Assembly: GCA_025716815.1 (NCBI GenBank)
Contig: JAIXMN010000038.1
Location: 209,225 to 273,224, forward strand
DNA: 64,000 bases
From: Dichotomocladium elegans
Lineage: Eukaryota; Mucoromycota; Mucoromycetes; Mucorales; Lichtheimiaceae
Reading direction: 5' to 3'
The position numbers and the translations under genes are program-made. Below, piece after piece: positions 8,210 to 19,478 of this stretch (position 1 is the first letter of the stretch; each line of letters opens with the position of its first letter). The notes beneath the pieces were generated by a model, which was not told the DNA's origin, made no database searches, and was given only the letters and a program-made list of their open reading frames with translations.

Positions 8210-10294
8210 TTACCCCCCTCTGAGAATGTTGGTCGTCCTCGAACAACAACTGCAAGGTGTGGCCTTGAATATCTGATCGGTTGGCGGCACGGGAAGCGAC
8301 AGGATCGAACCAAGGGGAGGTGGGTGCTGTCTGAAAATGGACGGGACGTAGACGGTTGGTATGGACCCAGGAGCTATATTCCTTGCCATTCATGTCTTTT
8401 AGCTTGTAGGTGTCCGAGTTTAAGTTACGACTGATCACCAAGTACGGTCCTTTCCAATTGTACTCCAGGCTTAACTTTTGCTCGTTACGTAATAGAACAT
8501 GGTCACCAATAGCAAACGTTTGCGGTTTTAGTGTGGCATCCCAAATAGCTTTATCCCGCTGGGCGTTGGCGCGAAGCCGTTCCGCGGCAGAGGCGCGAGC
8601 TTCATGTAAGCGCAACAGCGATGGTCGGCGAGCATCTACAAGTGTCTTGGGATCTGGTTCTTGTTCTTCAACTAGTAAGGGCCGCGTCATATCACCAGGA
8701 AGGCGGGGTTCTACTCCGTACACCATATAGAACGGGCTCATGCCCGTTGTGCGATGCTTGCGCACACAACACGCAAAGACAGACGGTTCTAAGAAATCAT
8801 CCCAGCGATGGATGGCACCATTGGTATATTTCCGAAGCATAGATTTAAGAATGCCGTTGGTGCGCTCAACCTTGCCATTCGTACGTGGGTGGAAAGCCGA
8901 AGTCAACTTGTGATGGATTTTGGTGCGACCCAGATACAGGTTCAATACTTTGGACATGAAGTTGGCGCCGCGATCCGTCAGGATTTCGTTAGGGCAACCG
9001 AACTGCATGACGATCTCTTCAAAAATGAAATCGGCAATGGCTTGGCCTGTGGCATCAGGGACGGCTCGTGCGATGGTCCAATTGGTGGTGTAGTCGACGG
9101 CGACCAAGATCCAACAGTTGCGGCGCATGGTGGTCGGTAGTTCGCCAATAAAATCAAGATGCCAACGTGAGAAAGCAGGTGGGACATCCAAGGGTCACAT
9201 GGGTGCATGATGTGTGCCGCGGTCGGGGTTGGCTGCCAACTGGCACTGGGGGCAATTACGTAGCCATTCCTGGATGTCTTCTTTCATGTTCGGCCACCAC
9301 CAACGTTTCTTGATGACGTCGTACAGAGTTTCCCTCCCGGCGTGTCCAAAACTGGTATGAAAGTGATGAACAAGATCGGCGCGGCGAGCGAACAGAGCAA
9401 AGCGGATTTCTTGTACCTCAGATCCGACCTTGACTTTGCGATAAATTCGGTTATCTTTGACTGTAAATTTGTCCTGATGCTTCACCAAGAGATCCCTGAC
9501 TATGGCCGGCCACTGTGTTTCGGCAAAATTGTAGAATTTCGGCCAGTCGGATTCCTCAATCGACTTTATGGCGTAGAGGTAATTAGGTTCCAGCGACTTC
9601 TCCTCCGGAACGCAGTGAGGTCCATCTCGCCGAGACAGCAGGTCAGGTACATGATTGTCCTTTCCACTCTTGTACTGAATCTCGGGGTCGTATAGTTCTA
9701 GTTCGGCTATCCAACGGATCAGGCGTGGTGGCGGTGGTTTTGTGCGGCTCCGGAAGTACAACAAAGGGTGATGATCGGTGCGTACAACATAAGGTCTACC
9801 TTCGACAAAACAACGCCATGTGCGCAGTGCATGTAGTATACCCAATAGTTCCCTCTCTTGGGCTGGATAATTGCGTTCGGCCGAGGACAGCTTCTTGGAT
9901 TCAAAAGCGAGCAGATGTAGCTGGCCATCCTCTCCCTCTTGTAGCAGTACCGCACCTATACCAAAGTTAGAGGCATCCGTCTCGATGATATACGGTAGGT
10001 CGGGGTTCGGTGGTAGCAGTATAGGGGCCTCGGACATGCGGGACTTGATAAGGTCGAAAGCAGTCTGGCATTCTGGCGTCCAACTGATCGACCGCTTTTT
10101 CGCACCCGTCCCCTTCGTCAGATCGGTTAACGGTGCCGCTATTGTCGCGAAATCACGGATAAAACGCCGGTAATGAGAGGCCAAACCGACAAACTGCCAT
10201 ACTTCTTGGACGTTGGTCGGCTGCGGCCAATCGCGAATAGCTTTTACCTTGGTTTTGGACAGTAGAATCCCTGCAGCAGAGACCTGGAACCCAA
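8202..10294 (-). pseudogene. Gypsy A pol, C-terminal half: RT end, RNase H, integrase (nonsense mutation)
   Basis: From the gypsy B insertion point at 10294 the frame continues through the RT thumb and RNase H (IIETDASNFGIGAVLLQEG). It goes on into the integrase zinc finger (H-x3-H and C-x2-C near 9255-9345) and the catalytic core: LDFIGELP, LTDRGANFMS, and a glutamate in NGKVERTNG. The GPY/F-type block YNWKGPYLVI follows. An in-frame TGA at 9195-9197 separates zinc finger from core, and the frame resumes directly after it. The final stop lies just inside the 3' LTR. The partner half is at 16323-17757. There is no chromodomain, unlike gypsy B. Confidence 0.85.
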
Positions 10295-10945
10295 TGTCAT
10301 GACCAAAATGGGAATCAATTTAGGGTCGTGCATTTTCATTCATGCAATGGACACCCTTATTGCATTAATTTGCTTCCCGGCCAATTCCCCAATCTATCGA
10401 CTGCATTTATTAATTTCCAGTCAGTATCTCAACGTCCAAGGCTATCTGAACTCTGGTCCTACACATCATAGCTAGTATAAATACTGCCATAGTTTGTCTT
10501 AATAAATATCATCAGATTATTGTCCCAATTACCGAAAACCACTTACCTTGTCCTGATCGAGCCTCGGTCCTGTCCTGTAAACCGTTTCTGCTCTTATCCC
10601 GAAGTATCTGATCCGTCTTGTCGCGCCTCTCCAGCTCTGCCTTGTTCCTGGTAGTTATCCGACTTGGTGTATGCTGCGTAATGGAAAGTACCTAACACCC
10701 ACCCCTTTAGTCTAGCTCTTGACTTGCTTCCTGTTCTCTTCTTGTCTTGTTTTGATCTGCCATCTGGCATACTTCTGGTTAGTAGTACTAGCGCTGATTT
10801 TAGAATAGCTTCCTGATCTTTCCACTTTATTCCATTACCAACATTACCGCTATCTTCCAGTTCCTAGTCCGTGCCTACCTCTTGTCCTTTCCTCTGTCTG
10901 AGCGCAAGTCCTGTTACCTAGACTACCCCCAGTTATATTCTGACA
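10295..10945 (+). repeat. Gypsy B 5' LTR
   Basis: The LTR begins TGTCATGACC and ends ATTCTGACA, 651 bp. It repeats at 15672-16322. It contains a TATA box at 10476-10483 and an AATAAA at about 10500. Confidence 0.95.
10476..10520 (+). promoter_or_regulatory. Gypsy B promoter and predicted self-priming mRNA 5' end
   Basis: TATAAATA at 10476-10483 is a good TATA box. About 35 bp downstream, ATCAGATTAT at 10511-10520 is the reverse complement of ATAATCTGAT at 10948-10957, just after the LTR. If transcription starts near 10511, the mRNA 5' end can fold back onto the primer site. The transcription start is inferred from TATA spacing only. Confidence 0.6.
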
Positions 10946-10947
10946 TC

Positions 10948-10957
10948 ATAATCTGAT
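10948..10957 (+). other. Gypsy B primer-binding site, self-complementary type
   Basis: ATAATCTGAT lies two bases after the LTR end and does not begin with TGG, so it does not fit a tRNA CCA end. It matches the LTR segment 10511-10520 in inverted orientation over 10 of 10 bases. Tf1/sushi-type chromoviruses prime reverse transcription in this way. Confidence 0.6.
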
Positions 10958-10992
10958 CACTGGTGTTACCTACTTTCTTGTCCATCCGCAAA

Positions 10993-11913
10993 ATGCCTAA
11001 GTTTGGTCAATCTGGAGTTCCGCGAGCTCAAGATGACGACAACGAACCACAGCCTGTGGTTGTCAATGCCACTAGTACCGAGGATGTCACCAGTTCCATG
11101 TCGCGCCTCCATCTGGATGCGGGAAGTGACATTCATGCAGGTACAGGCGAAATCAAAATTTCAGTTCCGACGTTCACTGGTGAGACTACAGAGGTGTCCA
11201 CGTTTATCGCGAAGGTCAAGCTTGCCATCCGCTTAAACCCAAAGCGCTACCCAGATCACCTCACAAAAATTTTATTCATGTGCTCAAACATGTCTGGTAT
11301 CGCGTTCACTTGGGCCGAGCCCTACATCATGGATCTGGATGATGAAGAAGTCGACCCCATCATGCTCTCATTCCCCGCTTTCCTCCAAGCTTTCCGCGCC
11401 GCTTTTGGAGAGATTAACGAGCTGAAAGACGCGCAGCACAAATTGCTCACCCTACGTCAAGGATCCAAACCTGCCAGCGAGCACGTTGCGATGTTCCGTC
11501 GCTTAGCACTCAAAACAGGCTTCAATGATGTTGCCTTGCTCGCAATTCTGGAGCTTAGTTGGTCAGACCGTATCAAGGACCAACTCACCACCCGTGACCT
11601 CCCCGACGAAATATGGTCATACGCCTCAAAAGTAATCGAGTTGGACACCCGTGTGCGTGCTCGCGATGGGAAACGCCCGCAACGCCCAGCATACAGGTTT
11701 TCCCCTCCTGTCCGGAATCCACACGTTGCCCAGTCCACACCTCCTGACGTACAGGACATGGAAATCGACACTGCCCCTGCCAAATTCGGACCTCTGACCA
11801 AAGAGGAAAAGGATCGACGTCGCAAGCTGAATCTCTGTTTATACTGTGGCGGCCAGGGCCACAATGCCGCCTCTTGCCCGAAAAAGGGAAAAGGCAATCC
11901 CCAGGGTCTGTAA
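10993..11913 (+). CDS. Gypsy B Gag
   Basis: Gag forms the particle and packages element RNA. The protein has about 306 residues from the ATG at 10993. The open frame extends upstream to 10963 from a TTG codon, but 10993 is the first ATG. The central part is a retrotransposon capsid-type domain ([18 protein letters not shown] and [20 protein letters not shown]). A single zinc knuckle [14 protein letters not shown] lies near the C-terminus. The frame ends at 11911-11913. The pol frame is entered upstream by -1 shifting at 11886-11892, so most ribosomes would make Gag alone. Confidence 0.88.
   Translation: MPKFGQSGVPRAQDDDNEPQPVVVNATSTEDVTSSMSRLHLDAGSDIHAGTGEIKISVPTFTGETTEVSTFIAKVKLAIRLNPKRYPDHLTKILFMCSNMSGIAFTWAEPYIMDLDDEEVDPIMLSFPAFLQAFRAAFGEINELKDAQHKLLTLRQGSKPASEHVAMFRRLALKTGFNDVALLAILELSWSDRIKDQLTTRDLPDEIWSYASKVIELDTRVRARDGKRPQRPAYRFSPPVRNPHVAQSTPPDVQDMEIDTAPAKFGPLTKEEKDRRRKLNLCLYCGGQGHNAASCPKKGKGNPQGL
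11886..11892 (+). promoter_or_regulatory. Candidate -1 ribosomal frameshift heptamer GGGAAAA
   Basis: In the gag frame the heptamer is read G GGA AAA, the canonical X XXY YYZ layout, 19 nt before the gag stop. Slipping one base back continues directly into the protease-RT frame. That frame has no ATG before the protease, and its only start-like codon in the overlap is TTG at 11874. I did not fold the downstream RNA to test for a stimulatory pseudoknot. Confidence 0.65.
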
Positions 11914-14900
11914 GAGAGTATTCCCTGGGACAACGTCATCATAATTTCAATAAACCGATTGTTGAAAACAAACCTCTCTATCCGAGATCCATTTTCTCAC
12001 CCTCAACTGTCCACGCACTCACGCTACATACCTCTACACCGAACGAACCACTGAACCTCCCATTGACCCTGCGTTTCGGCAAGAAAGAGGTGGCTGTTAA
12101 TGCTTTGATCGACTCTGGTGCAATGGAAAGCTTCATCGATATGGAATTCGCCATTAGCCAAGGAATACCCCTCACTGCCAGCCCTCAGCCATTAAGAGTA
12201 TACACAGTTGATGGCCGCGCAATCCGGTCGGGTCTCGTGACAAAAGTATGCCAATTAGAAATGCAAACTGGAGATCATATCGAGAACAGTACACTGCACG
12301 CCACCTCGCTGGGCAACTACTCAGTCATTTTGGGAATGCCATGGCTCACACAACATAACCCCCGCATCGACTGGAAAACACGAAAGATCACCTTGGACTA
12401 CCAATTATGTCAGGCCGCTTGCCATAGGAACTCATCAGCGTCCACCTTTCCTATCGCTACCAACAACGTACCACCACCTCCCAGCATCGACATCCGCCTC
12501 TGTAATGCTCGTACCCTGAGGAGATACATAAGAAAAGGGGCACAAGCATTCTGTATGACCCCCGAACAGATTGCAACCTTAGCAAGCATTTCTTCGCACC
12601 CCGGTGGTGGAAGTGAAGCCCCTGGGGTACCAGAGAAGTATCGTGATTTCTTCGACGTCTTTAGCGAAAACGAAGCCAGCTCGCTGCCAATACACCGCCC
12701 TGGCACAGACCATACCATCCCCCTCGCAGAAGGCACCCAACCCCCTTTCGGTCCTATCTACCCACTATCGCAAGATGAGTTGAAGGAACTATCCACATAT
12801 CTTGAAACCAACCTAAAAAACGGATTCATTCGTCGCTCTTCCAGCCCTGCAGGCGCGCCAATCATCTTCGTCAAAAAAAAGGACGGCTCACTTCGTCTTT
12901 GTGTGGACTACCGTGGGCTAAACAAGATAACTGTCAAGAATAGATACCCACTCCCTTTGATAAACGAAATGATCGATCGCCTCGCCACGGCACGGATATT
13001 CACCAAACTCGATATCCGCAACGCATATCACCGCATCCGTATTGCAGAAGGTGAGGAATGGAAGACAGCATTCCGGACACGTTATGGCCACTTCGAGTAC
13101 CAGGTCATGCCTTTTGGATTAACAAACGCCCCAGCATCCTGGCAATCCCTCATCAACGACGTACTTCGGGATTACCTTGACCAATTCGTCGTCGCATATC
13201 TGGATGATATCCTCATCTTCAGCGATAACGATAAGGATCATGAGAAACATGTCCATATGGTTCTCCAGAAACTTCGGGATGCTGAGTTATATATCAAGGC
13301 CGAAAAATGCGAATTCAACGTACGAGAAGTCGACTTCCTGGGTTTCCGCATCAATGACAGTGGCATCTCTATGGACCCTGCAAAAGTCGCCTGCATCCTC
13401 GATTGGCCTACCCCACAGTCAGCTCATGACATCCAAGTATTCCTGGGATTCGCCAATTTTTATCGTCGGTTCATCAAAGGCTACTCGGGTGTCACCATAC
13501 CTCTGACAACCCTCCTCAAGAAAGGTGTACCATTTGATTGGGGTATAGATCAAGAATCTGCTTTTCGCACGCTCAAAACTGCGTTCACGACTGCCCCAAT
13601 ACTCCACTACTACCAACCCGACCGTAAAATCGTAGTGGAGACTGATGCATCGGATTCGGCCATTGCTGGAGTCCTCAACCAGGTTGGCGACGATAACAAG
13701 CTCCACCCAATTGCCTTCTTTAGCCGAAAGTTGTCGCCCGCCGAGGTAAACTACGATATATATGATAAGGAACTCCTAGCCATTGTCGAGAGCTTTACGA
13801 CCTGGCGCCATTACCTTCAAGGCGTAAGGCATACCATTCTGGTGTATACGGATCACAAAAACTTGCAATACTTCATGACGTCACCCGCAAAGTCCCTTAC
13901 CCGCCGTCATGCCCGATGGGCTATAGTTTTCAGTGAGTACGACTTCCAGATCACCTATCGTCCAGGTTCGGAAAATCCCAAGGCCGATGCCCTCTCTCGT
14001 CGTCGGGACATGGCCTTTGGGGAGGGGGAAAACGAGAAGCAACCAATCCGAGGATTATTCCGTGAAGAGCAAATCGTCCTAAGCGCCACATCCTCATCCC
14101 GGTTAGGCTTCGCTCTGCTTGAGAAGATCCAATCCTCCCTTCTCGAAGATACCTCGTTAAAACAGCTCATACAATTTGTCCGTTCTCCAACCAGCACTCC
14201 CCACTACCTCCGCAAGAAAATTCAACGATACACCTTCGAAGAGGAAACAAACCTGCTACTTTTTGACAACCGGATTTGTATCCCAGCTAACAACGAGTTG
14301 AAGATTGCAATCCTCCATGAACATCACGACACACCTGCCTCAGGTCATCCAGGTAGAGCTAGAACCTGCGAACTCATCGCCCGAACGTTCTACTGGCAAG
14401 GTATGCGTAAATTCATAAACCGCTACGTCCACAACTGCTCTATCTGCAGAAGGTCGAAGTCCTCCTCTCAAGCACCCCAAGGACTACTCAAGCCACTGCA
14501 AATACCCAAGCGCCCATGGGCTGCGATCTCCATGGACTTCATCACGGGTTTGCCAACGTCCAACAAGTACAATGCTATCTGGGTTGTGGTCGATCGATTA
14601 ACAAAAATGGCGCATTTCATCCCTTGTCAGAACACCATTACTGCCGAGCAATTAGCGCATCTCTTTATTCATGAGATCTTCCGCCTACATGGTCTACCAG
14701 ATGAGATCGTGTCGGACCGCGGCTCGATTTTCACCTCCAACTTTTGGAGATCAATTCTAGGGTTGCTTCGGATCAAGCCATGCATGTCTACGGCTTTTCA
14801 TCCTCAGAGTGACGGGCAGACCGAACGCACGAATGCGATCTTAGAACAATATTTGCGAGCATACATAAACTACCAACAAGATGACTGGTCGGAATTTATA

Positions 14901-15659
14901 TCGTTAGCCGAGTTTAGCTACAACAACTCGCAGCAGAGCTCAACACATCACTCGCCCTTCGAAGCCAATACCGGTTACCATCCTCGTTTCACCACTGCAC
15001 CTGCTCCTGCGAATTCTAGTCTCTCTCAATCATCGGAAGACCTTATCCATGCACTGAAAGAGCTCCACGAAGCGTTGCGTTCCGAAGTCAAGCTAGCACA
15101 AAGGGCGCAAGAGGCATCCTATAACGCGGGGCGTCGTCGCACCCCTGACTACAAGGTCGGCGACTACGTGTACCTATCGAGTCGCCACGTCCGCACAGCT
15201 CGACCATCACCAAAGTTAGAGCACAAATACTTAGGCCCATTCAAGATCACTGCTCGTATTGGTTCACACGCATACCGCCTCCAACTACCAGACTCCATGC
15301 GCATTCACCCGGTCTTCCACGTCAGCCTGTTGTCACCTCGCGATGACCCAGCATTACCAGACATTCCAGGCCGCGCCCAATCTGAACCACCTCCAATCGA
15401 AGTTCACGGCGAAGAACATTACGAGGTTGAGCGTGTACTGGATAGCCGCATATATCGACACAAACTGCAGTATCTTGTAAAATGGAAAGGCTACGAAAAC
15501 CCAACAGACAATACGTGGGAACCAGCTGAAAATCTCTGGAATGCCACCGAGGCAGTCCGTGACTTCCATCTACGTCACCCTACCAAACCGAGAAAAGATT
15601 TGCGCATCCAACCTCATAGGTCACAACCTCATTGCCGTTCTCGTAGGACTCGAACCTAG
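11886..15659 (+). CDS. Gypsy B Pol: protease, RT, RNase H, integrase, chromodomain
   Basis: The intact polyprotein has about 1257 residues after the frameshift. In order it shows an aspartic protease ([10 protein letters not shown], about residue 78) and an RT with [10 protein letters not shown] and YLDD near 13195-13206. RNase H follows ([14 protein letters not shown]), then the integrase zinc finger (H-x3-H, C-x2-C, 14318-14450) and an integrase core with [14 protein letters not shown] and a glutamate in [11 protein letters not shown] chromodomain closes it at about 15423-15590 ([20 protein letters not shown]), which in chromoviruses targets integration to marked chromatin. The stop at 15657-15659 is followed by the purine tract GAAGGGGAGC and the 3' LTR. 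No inactivating mutation was seen. Confidence 0.93.
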   Translation, partial: GKRQSPGSVREYSLGQRHHNFNKPIVENKPLYPRSIFSPSTVHALTLHTSTPNEPLNLPLTLRFGKKEVAVNALIDSGAMESFIDMEFAISQGIPLTASPQPLRVYTVDGRAIRSGLVTKVCQLEMQTGDHIENSTLHATSLGNYSVILGMPWLTQHNPRIDWKTRKITLDYQLCQAACHRNSSASTFPIATNNVPPPPSIDIRLCNARTLRRYIRKGAQAFCMTPEQIATLASISSHPGGGSEAPGVPEKYRDFFDVFSENEASSLPIHRPGTDHTIPLAEGTQPPFGPIYPLSQDELKELSTYLETNLKNGFIRRSSSPAGAPIIFVKKKDGSLRLCVDYRGLNKITVKNRYPLPLINEMIDRLATARIFTKLDIRNAYHRIRIAEGEEWKTAFRTRYGHFEYQVMPFGLTNAPASWQSLINDVLRDYLDQFVVAYLDDILIFSDNDKDHEKHVHMVLQKLRDAELYIKAEKCEFNVREVDFLGFRINDSGISMDPAKVACILDWPTPQSAHDIQVFLGFANFYRRFIKGYSGVTIPLTTLLKKGVPFDWGIDQESAFRTLKTAFTTAPILHYYQPDRKIVVETDASDSAIAGVLNQVGDDNKLHPIAFFSRKLSPAEVNYDIYDKELLAIVESFTTWRHYLQGVRHTILVYTDHKNLQYFMTSPAKSLTRRHARWAIVFSEYDFQITYRPGSENPKADALSRRRDMAFGEGENEKQPIRGLFREEQIVLSATSSSRLGFALLEKIQSSLLEDTSLKQLIQFVRSPTSTPHYLRKKIQRYTFEEETNLLLFDNRICIPANNELKIAILHEHHDTPASGHPGRARTCELIARTFYWQGMRKFINRYVHNCSICRRSKSSSQAPQGLLKPLQIPKRPWAAISMDFITGLPTSNKYNAIWVVVDRLTKMAHFIPCQNTITAEQLAHLFIHEIFRLHGLPDEIVSDRGSIFTSNFWRSILGLLRIKPCMSTAFHPQSDGQTERTNAILEQYLRAYINYQQDDWSEFISLAEFSYNNSQQSSTHHSPFEANTGYHPRFTTAPAPANSSLSQSSEDLIHALKELHEALRSEVKLAQRAQEASYNAGRRRTPDYKVGDYVYLSSRHVRTARPSPKLEHKYLGPFKITARIGSHAYRLQLPDSMRIHPVFHVSLLSPRDDPALPDIPGRAQSEPPPIEVHGEEHYEVERVLDSRIYRHKLQYLVKWKGYENPTDNTWEPAENLWNATEAVRDFHLRHPTKPRKDLRIQPHRSQPHCRSRRTRT

Positions 15660-15671
15660 AAGGGGAGCTAC

Positions 15672-16322
15672 TGTCATGACCAAAATGGGAATCAATTTAG
15701 GGTCGTGCATTTTCATTCATGCAATGGACACCCTTATTGCATTAATTTGCTTCCCGGCCAATTCCCCAATCTATCGACTGCATTTATTAATTTCCAGTCA
15801 GTATCTCAACGTCCAAGGCTATCTGAACTCTGGTCCTACACATCATAGCTAGTATAAATACTGCCATAGTTTGTCTTAATAAATATCATCAGATTATTGT
15901 CCCAATTACCGAAAACCACTTACCTTGTCCTGATCGAGCCTCGGTCCTGTCCTGTAAACCGTTTCTGCTCTTATCCCGAAGTATCTGATCCGTCTTGTCG
16001 CGCCTCTCCAGCTCTGCCTTGTTCCTGGTAGTTATCCGACTTGGTGTATGCTGCGTAATGGAAAGTACCTAACACCCACCCCTTTAGTCTAGCTCTTGAC
16101 TTGCTTCCTGTTCTCTTCTTGTCTTGTTTTGATCTGCCATCTGGCATACTTCTGGTTAGTAGTACTAGCGCTGATTTTAGAATAGCTTCCTGATCTTTCC
16201 ACTTTATTCCATTACCAACATTACCGCTATCTTCCAGTTCCTAGTCCGTGCCTACCTCTTGTCCTGTCCTCTGTCTGAGCGCAAGTCCTGTTACCTAGAC
16301 TACCCCCAGTTATATTCTGACA
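15672..16322 (+). repeat. Gypsy B 3' LTR
   Basis: This copy repeats 10295-10945 with one difference noticed, and is followed by the right-hand duplication cccaa at 16323-16327. Confidence 0.95.
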
Positions 16323-17757
16323 CCCAACGAATTCCAGCTCAGTCTTGAAGAATTCGCATTTCTTCAGGTTGGCCACTAGCTTAGCATCCCGTAAACGATC
16401 AAGAACCTGGCGTACGTGTTGGTAATGCTCCTTTTCGGACTTGCTAAAGATCAGAATGTCGTCGAGATAAACCAATGCAAAAACATCCAAGCAGTCGCCC
16501 AAAACGGAATTCATTAGCCGTTGGAACGTGGGAGGGGCATTCGTCAATCCAAAGGGGAGCACTTGGAACTCGTATGATCCGTAGCGTGTGTTGAATGCTG
16601 TCTTGGGAATATCTTCCTCTCGAATCCGTACTTGATGATAGCCGCTTTTCAAATCGATACTTGAGAAATATTTGGCACCACCGATTCGTTCCAAGCATTC
16701 GTCGATTCGAGGGAGTGGATGTGAGTTGCGTTTAGTTACCTGATTGATTGCATGGTAGTCCACACAGAGGCGCATTGAGCCGTCCTTCTTGCGCACGAAC
16801 AACACTGGGGCGCCCCATGGAGACGCGCTAGGGCGGATCAAACGTAGATCTAAGAGCTCTTTGAGCTGCTTACGCAATTCGTCCAGCTCGAGTGGGCTCA
16901 TCTTGTATGGTGCTCGATTGATGGGTGCTGCAGCACCTGTGTCGATGACATGGCTCACCTCACGCACAGGTGGTAGTCCGGGTAGTTTATCCTGGAAGAC
17001 TTCTGGGTATTCCTTGCACAGTGCGTGGAGTTTGTCTTGCTGGGGTTTCTTCTCCTCTTGGTGCTCGGTACGCACGTAGCACAAGTACAGCTCAATCTAC
17101 TTGATCCCGTGTAACCATCCGGGCGACTTGGCGGTGTGAGATAAGGTAGGCCAGCTCCGGAATAGGGCGATCGTACTTTGGCCGAAGTGTGTACTGAATC
17201 CCATTGACCGAAAACGTCCATGTATCTTGATCCCAATCTGGTACAGGTTTGATGTTCTTGATCCAATCGCGACCCAGGATCAAGTCGAATTTTGTATCGA
17301 GAACGAACGCAGAAACGTTGTGGGTAAAACCAGCGGCATCTAGTGATAGACTGACAGAGCGGTCGATTGAGAACTTATGGCCACCGGCGGTTTCCACTTG
17401 CTGGTCCTTGACATAACGCACCGGGCAACCCACAGCCAACTGAGGTGACACATATGACGAGGTAGCGCCACTATCCAATAATACTTCAATCGGTTTTCCA
17501 TTGTAGGACATGTTGTACAGGGGTAACTCGGTATTCTTTATTGCCAATAGTGATTCAATATGTCTAACGTCAGCGGCAAGCGCTTTTCGATCATCCTCGT
17601 CTTGCTCGGCCGGGGGATCGTCAGACAAATCGATCAATGGTCTCTCCGATGGGCGCGGTTCTTGTGTTGGGACAGTTATACCAGCAGGCGGATCTGAGGT
17701 AGGGCGTTGGGATTGGGTGACCAGGTTGAGAGATGGAAGTGCGCGCGAAAGGACTCC
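16323..17757 (-). pseudogene. Gypsy A pol, N-terminal half: protease and RT (frameshifted)
   Basis: From about 17757 to 17092 the frame encodes an acidic linker and a retropepsin-like protease (LLDSGATSSYVS; the block VLDTKFDLILGRDW follows). It hits a stop at 17092 one base out of frame with the downstream RT, which resumes at 17084 as LCYVRTEHQEEK-like sequence. The RT has LLDLRLIRPSASPWGAPVLF, the block SIDLKSGYHQVRI and YLDD near 16465. It is cut by gypsy B at 16323 and continues at 10294. As in C, D and F, the protease frame overlaps gag in the -1 register and lacks an AUG at its start. Confidence 0.85.
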
Positions 17758-17759
17758 CT

Positions 17760-18804
17760 CTATTCCTGACGCGCGTTGGCTTTTAAATCGCCATGTAGAA
17801 ATTTATCAGATGAACCAGACCGAGAATAGCGCGGCGACGGGCAATTGCGAGCGAGATGGCCACGACCATCACAATTGTAACAGCGGCGAGGGCGATTTTG
17901 CTGGTGCGATCTGGTTGTGCCTTGAGGACGGCGGTTGATCACATCCAAATCCATAGGCGTGGACCCTCAGCCTGTTGGACCATGATCGGAGCAGGATGTG
18001 TTGCTGGGCGGTGGATATCCGAGTAGTGGCGCTCCGTAGGATTGCCGTTTCCGGCGGCATACTCCTTCATTGCTTCGTACGACTCGGCAGCATTATACGC
18101 GGCAAGCAGAGTGGATGGTTCCTTCATCAGAACGGGGAGGCGAGCGTCCAAGTCGAGTCCATGAATGAACGCATCAATCGCGTCCTCTTGGTCCATGCCC
18201 GGCAGGTCCAGCATAATATCCCTAAATGTGGTCACGTACTCTCGAATGGTGCCAGTGGAAGTGGTACCTTGTTGAGCTGGCGGAGCTTGTTGCGGCTACC
18301 TGGGCGTAGTTGCGCATGGCTTGAACTCGCCACGAATGGCCGCACAAAAGCCTTCCCACGTCTTCGGCGTCTGGTTGGTATCGGCATCTGGACTGAACGA
18401 CATTTCCAGGTGTCTCCACCATGTTGCAGCACCGTCGCGTAGGAGCGTCGAAGCGTAGACCACTCTTTCAGGGTCGCTGAGTTCGGCATGATCGACGTAC
18501 TTATCGACGGTGTGTAACCAGCTTCCACCGCTGACGATGAGTGATCGCCACGAAAGAGGTCAGGCTGTACAGGTTTGACCTTCATGCGGGGTACCGAACG
18601 GTGCTTGGATTCTTCGCGCAGTGCCTTGATTTCTTGTTGCTGTGCTTGCATTTGTTGCATCATCACATGCATTGCCTCGAGAATCGCCTTGGAGTCAGTT
18701 ATCATGTTTTGTTCTTCGTCTGAATCGGAAGTGTTGTTGTCCTGGAAGCGATGTTGTTGGAAGGTTGATCTTTGAAAATTCGCTTGCGATGAATCACTGG
18801 GCAT
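17760..18804 (-). pseudogene. Gypsy A gag, multiple frameshifts
   Basis: The ATG at 18804 forms the last three bases of the primer-binding site, exactly as in gypsy C. An N-terminal Gln-rich segment (MQQMQAQQQEIKAL) is readable to about 18500. The capsid-like domain then changes frame at about 18420 and 18235, resumes as MTTFRDIMLDLPGMDQEDAI, and changes frame again near 17945 before the zinc knuckle CYNCDGRGHLARNC. The gag ends at TAG 17760-17762. Closest in layout to gypsy C and F gag, which show the intact order. Confidence 0.8.
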
Positions 18805-18813
18805 CAGCTACCA
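18802..18813 (-). other. Gypsy A primer-binding site
   Basis: On the minus strand TGGTAGCTGATG lies two bases after the LTR end. The complementary tRNA end would be AUCAGCUACCA, implying an A1:U72 acceptor pair as in eukaryotic initiator tRNA-Met. The identical 12-mer occurs in C, D, F and I. Confidence 0.75.
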
Positions 18814-18815
18814 AA

Positions 18816-19138
18816 TGTCGTCTTTTATCAAAACTTTGATACCACGGAGAAGAGACGACGTCCACTGAGAGAATAACCATGAAGAGATAACCATGGAGAG
18901 ATAGAACCACATAGATACTTGTACCGTCCGATAGATGATCCTCTTTATTAAAACAACTGTCCCCTTATTTATACTGTATTGATCACTACGAAAATGACTA
19001 CAATGTTGTCAATATGGCTACCAATGACTCATGTTTAGCAACCATTGTCATTCGGACTTTGTTTCCAAAAGTGCTACGCTCCTCGGTAATGGTCGTGCAG
19101 CCGGTGGTTAAAATAATTGATCTGACTGTACTACGACA
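18816..19138 (-). repeat. Gypsy A 5' LTR
   Basis: The 323-bp LTR begins TGTCGTAGTACAG at 19138 and ends GACGACA at 18816 on the minus strand. It is the uninterrupted reference for reconstructing the split 3' LTR. Confidence 0.88.
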
Positions 19139-19190
19139 ATGACACTGGCCAAGGTTCATCTGCCAAAAATAGCTGACACACTGTGACAAA
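19139..19190 (+). repeat. LTR-end remnant, gypsy D-like
   Basis: Bases 19144-19178 resemble the last 35 bp of the gypsy D LTR (24908-24940), sharing CCAAAAATAG and a terminal GACA. This is a leftover of an older LTR next to gypsy A. The last four bases (caaa) are the duplication of solo LTR G. Confidence 0.55.
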
Positions 19191-19478
19191 TGTCGTCCTT
19201 TTTGGCGGATATAACCGAGGCCAGTGACAACGCGCTTGGAACGATGGTGCCAACGAGGAGTGATCCCTTTTAAGAAGGTACTTCCAATCTGTCCTTTATT
19301 GTTTTGCCAGGGGAGGGGATATTTATATGTTCTTTGCTATTGTAGTAATGCTCATTCTAAGACAATGACTACGTGGCATGGTGGAGAGTGACTACGTGTT
19401 CGATGGGTAGGCAACTACGTGTTGAAGTCAACGTGGTTTAAGGAGAAACGGCTACGTGTTCCAATGGTAGTAATGGTG
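19191..19478 (-). repeat. Solo LTR G, first of three segments (others 31524-31562 and 36770-36773)
   Basis: The LTR starts TGTCGTCC at 19191. Its continuation is found beyond gypsy C at 31524-31562 and beyond gypsy F at 36770-36773 (ending GACA). The assembled length is 331 bp and it is bracketed by caaa at 19187-19190 and 36774-36777. A TATA-like motif and an AATAAA-like motif read on the minus strand indicate minus orientation. No internal coding region remains, so it is a solo LTR from recombination. Its right end is 44 bp from the 3' end of the tRNA-Cys gene. Confidence 0.82.

Larger units (their letters stand above)
10295..16322 (+). mobile_element. Gypsy B, complete chromodomain-bearing Ty3/gypsy element (chromovirus type)
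   Basis: The element has two 651-bp LTRs of equal length, gag, a long pol with a C-terminal chromodomain, and the 5-bp duplication cccaa at 10290-10294 and 16323-16327. Comparing the LTRs by eye I noticed a single difference (t/g near 10886 and 16266), so the insertion is recent. It sits inside gypsy A pol. The 5-bp duplication and the self-complementary primer site separate it from the other gypsy elements in the window, which have 4-bp duplications and a shared tRNA-type primer site. Confidence 0.95.
2505..19138 (-). mobile_element. Gypsy A, degraded Ty3/gypsy LTR retrotransposon hosting two nested elements
   Basis: The element has a 5' LTR at 18816-19138, a primer-binding site at 18802-18813, gag, pol (protease, reverse transcriptase, RNase H, integrase), a polypurine tract next to 8209 and a 3' LTR (8172-8209 plus 2505-2786). 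LINE B interrupts the 3' LTR and gypsy B interrupts pol. Both LTRs begin TGTCGTAG and end GACA. Gag has several frameshifts and pol has a frameshift and a stop, so A is not autonomous. The flanking 4-mers (gatg left, atga right) do not match. Other elements here have clear duplications, so A may have recombined or its flanks have decayed. Confidence 0.85.

Noticed and set aside
11874..11876. TTG as start codon of gypsy B pol
   Set aside because: The pol frame is fully explained by -1 frameshifting from gag at 11886-11892. Initiation at TTG inside gag is unlikely in a fungus.
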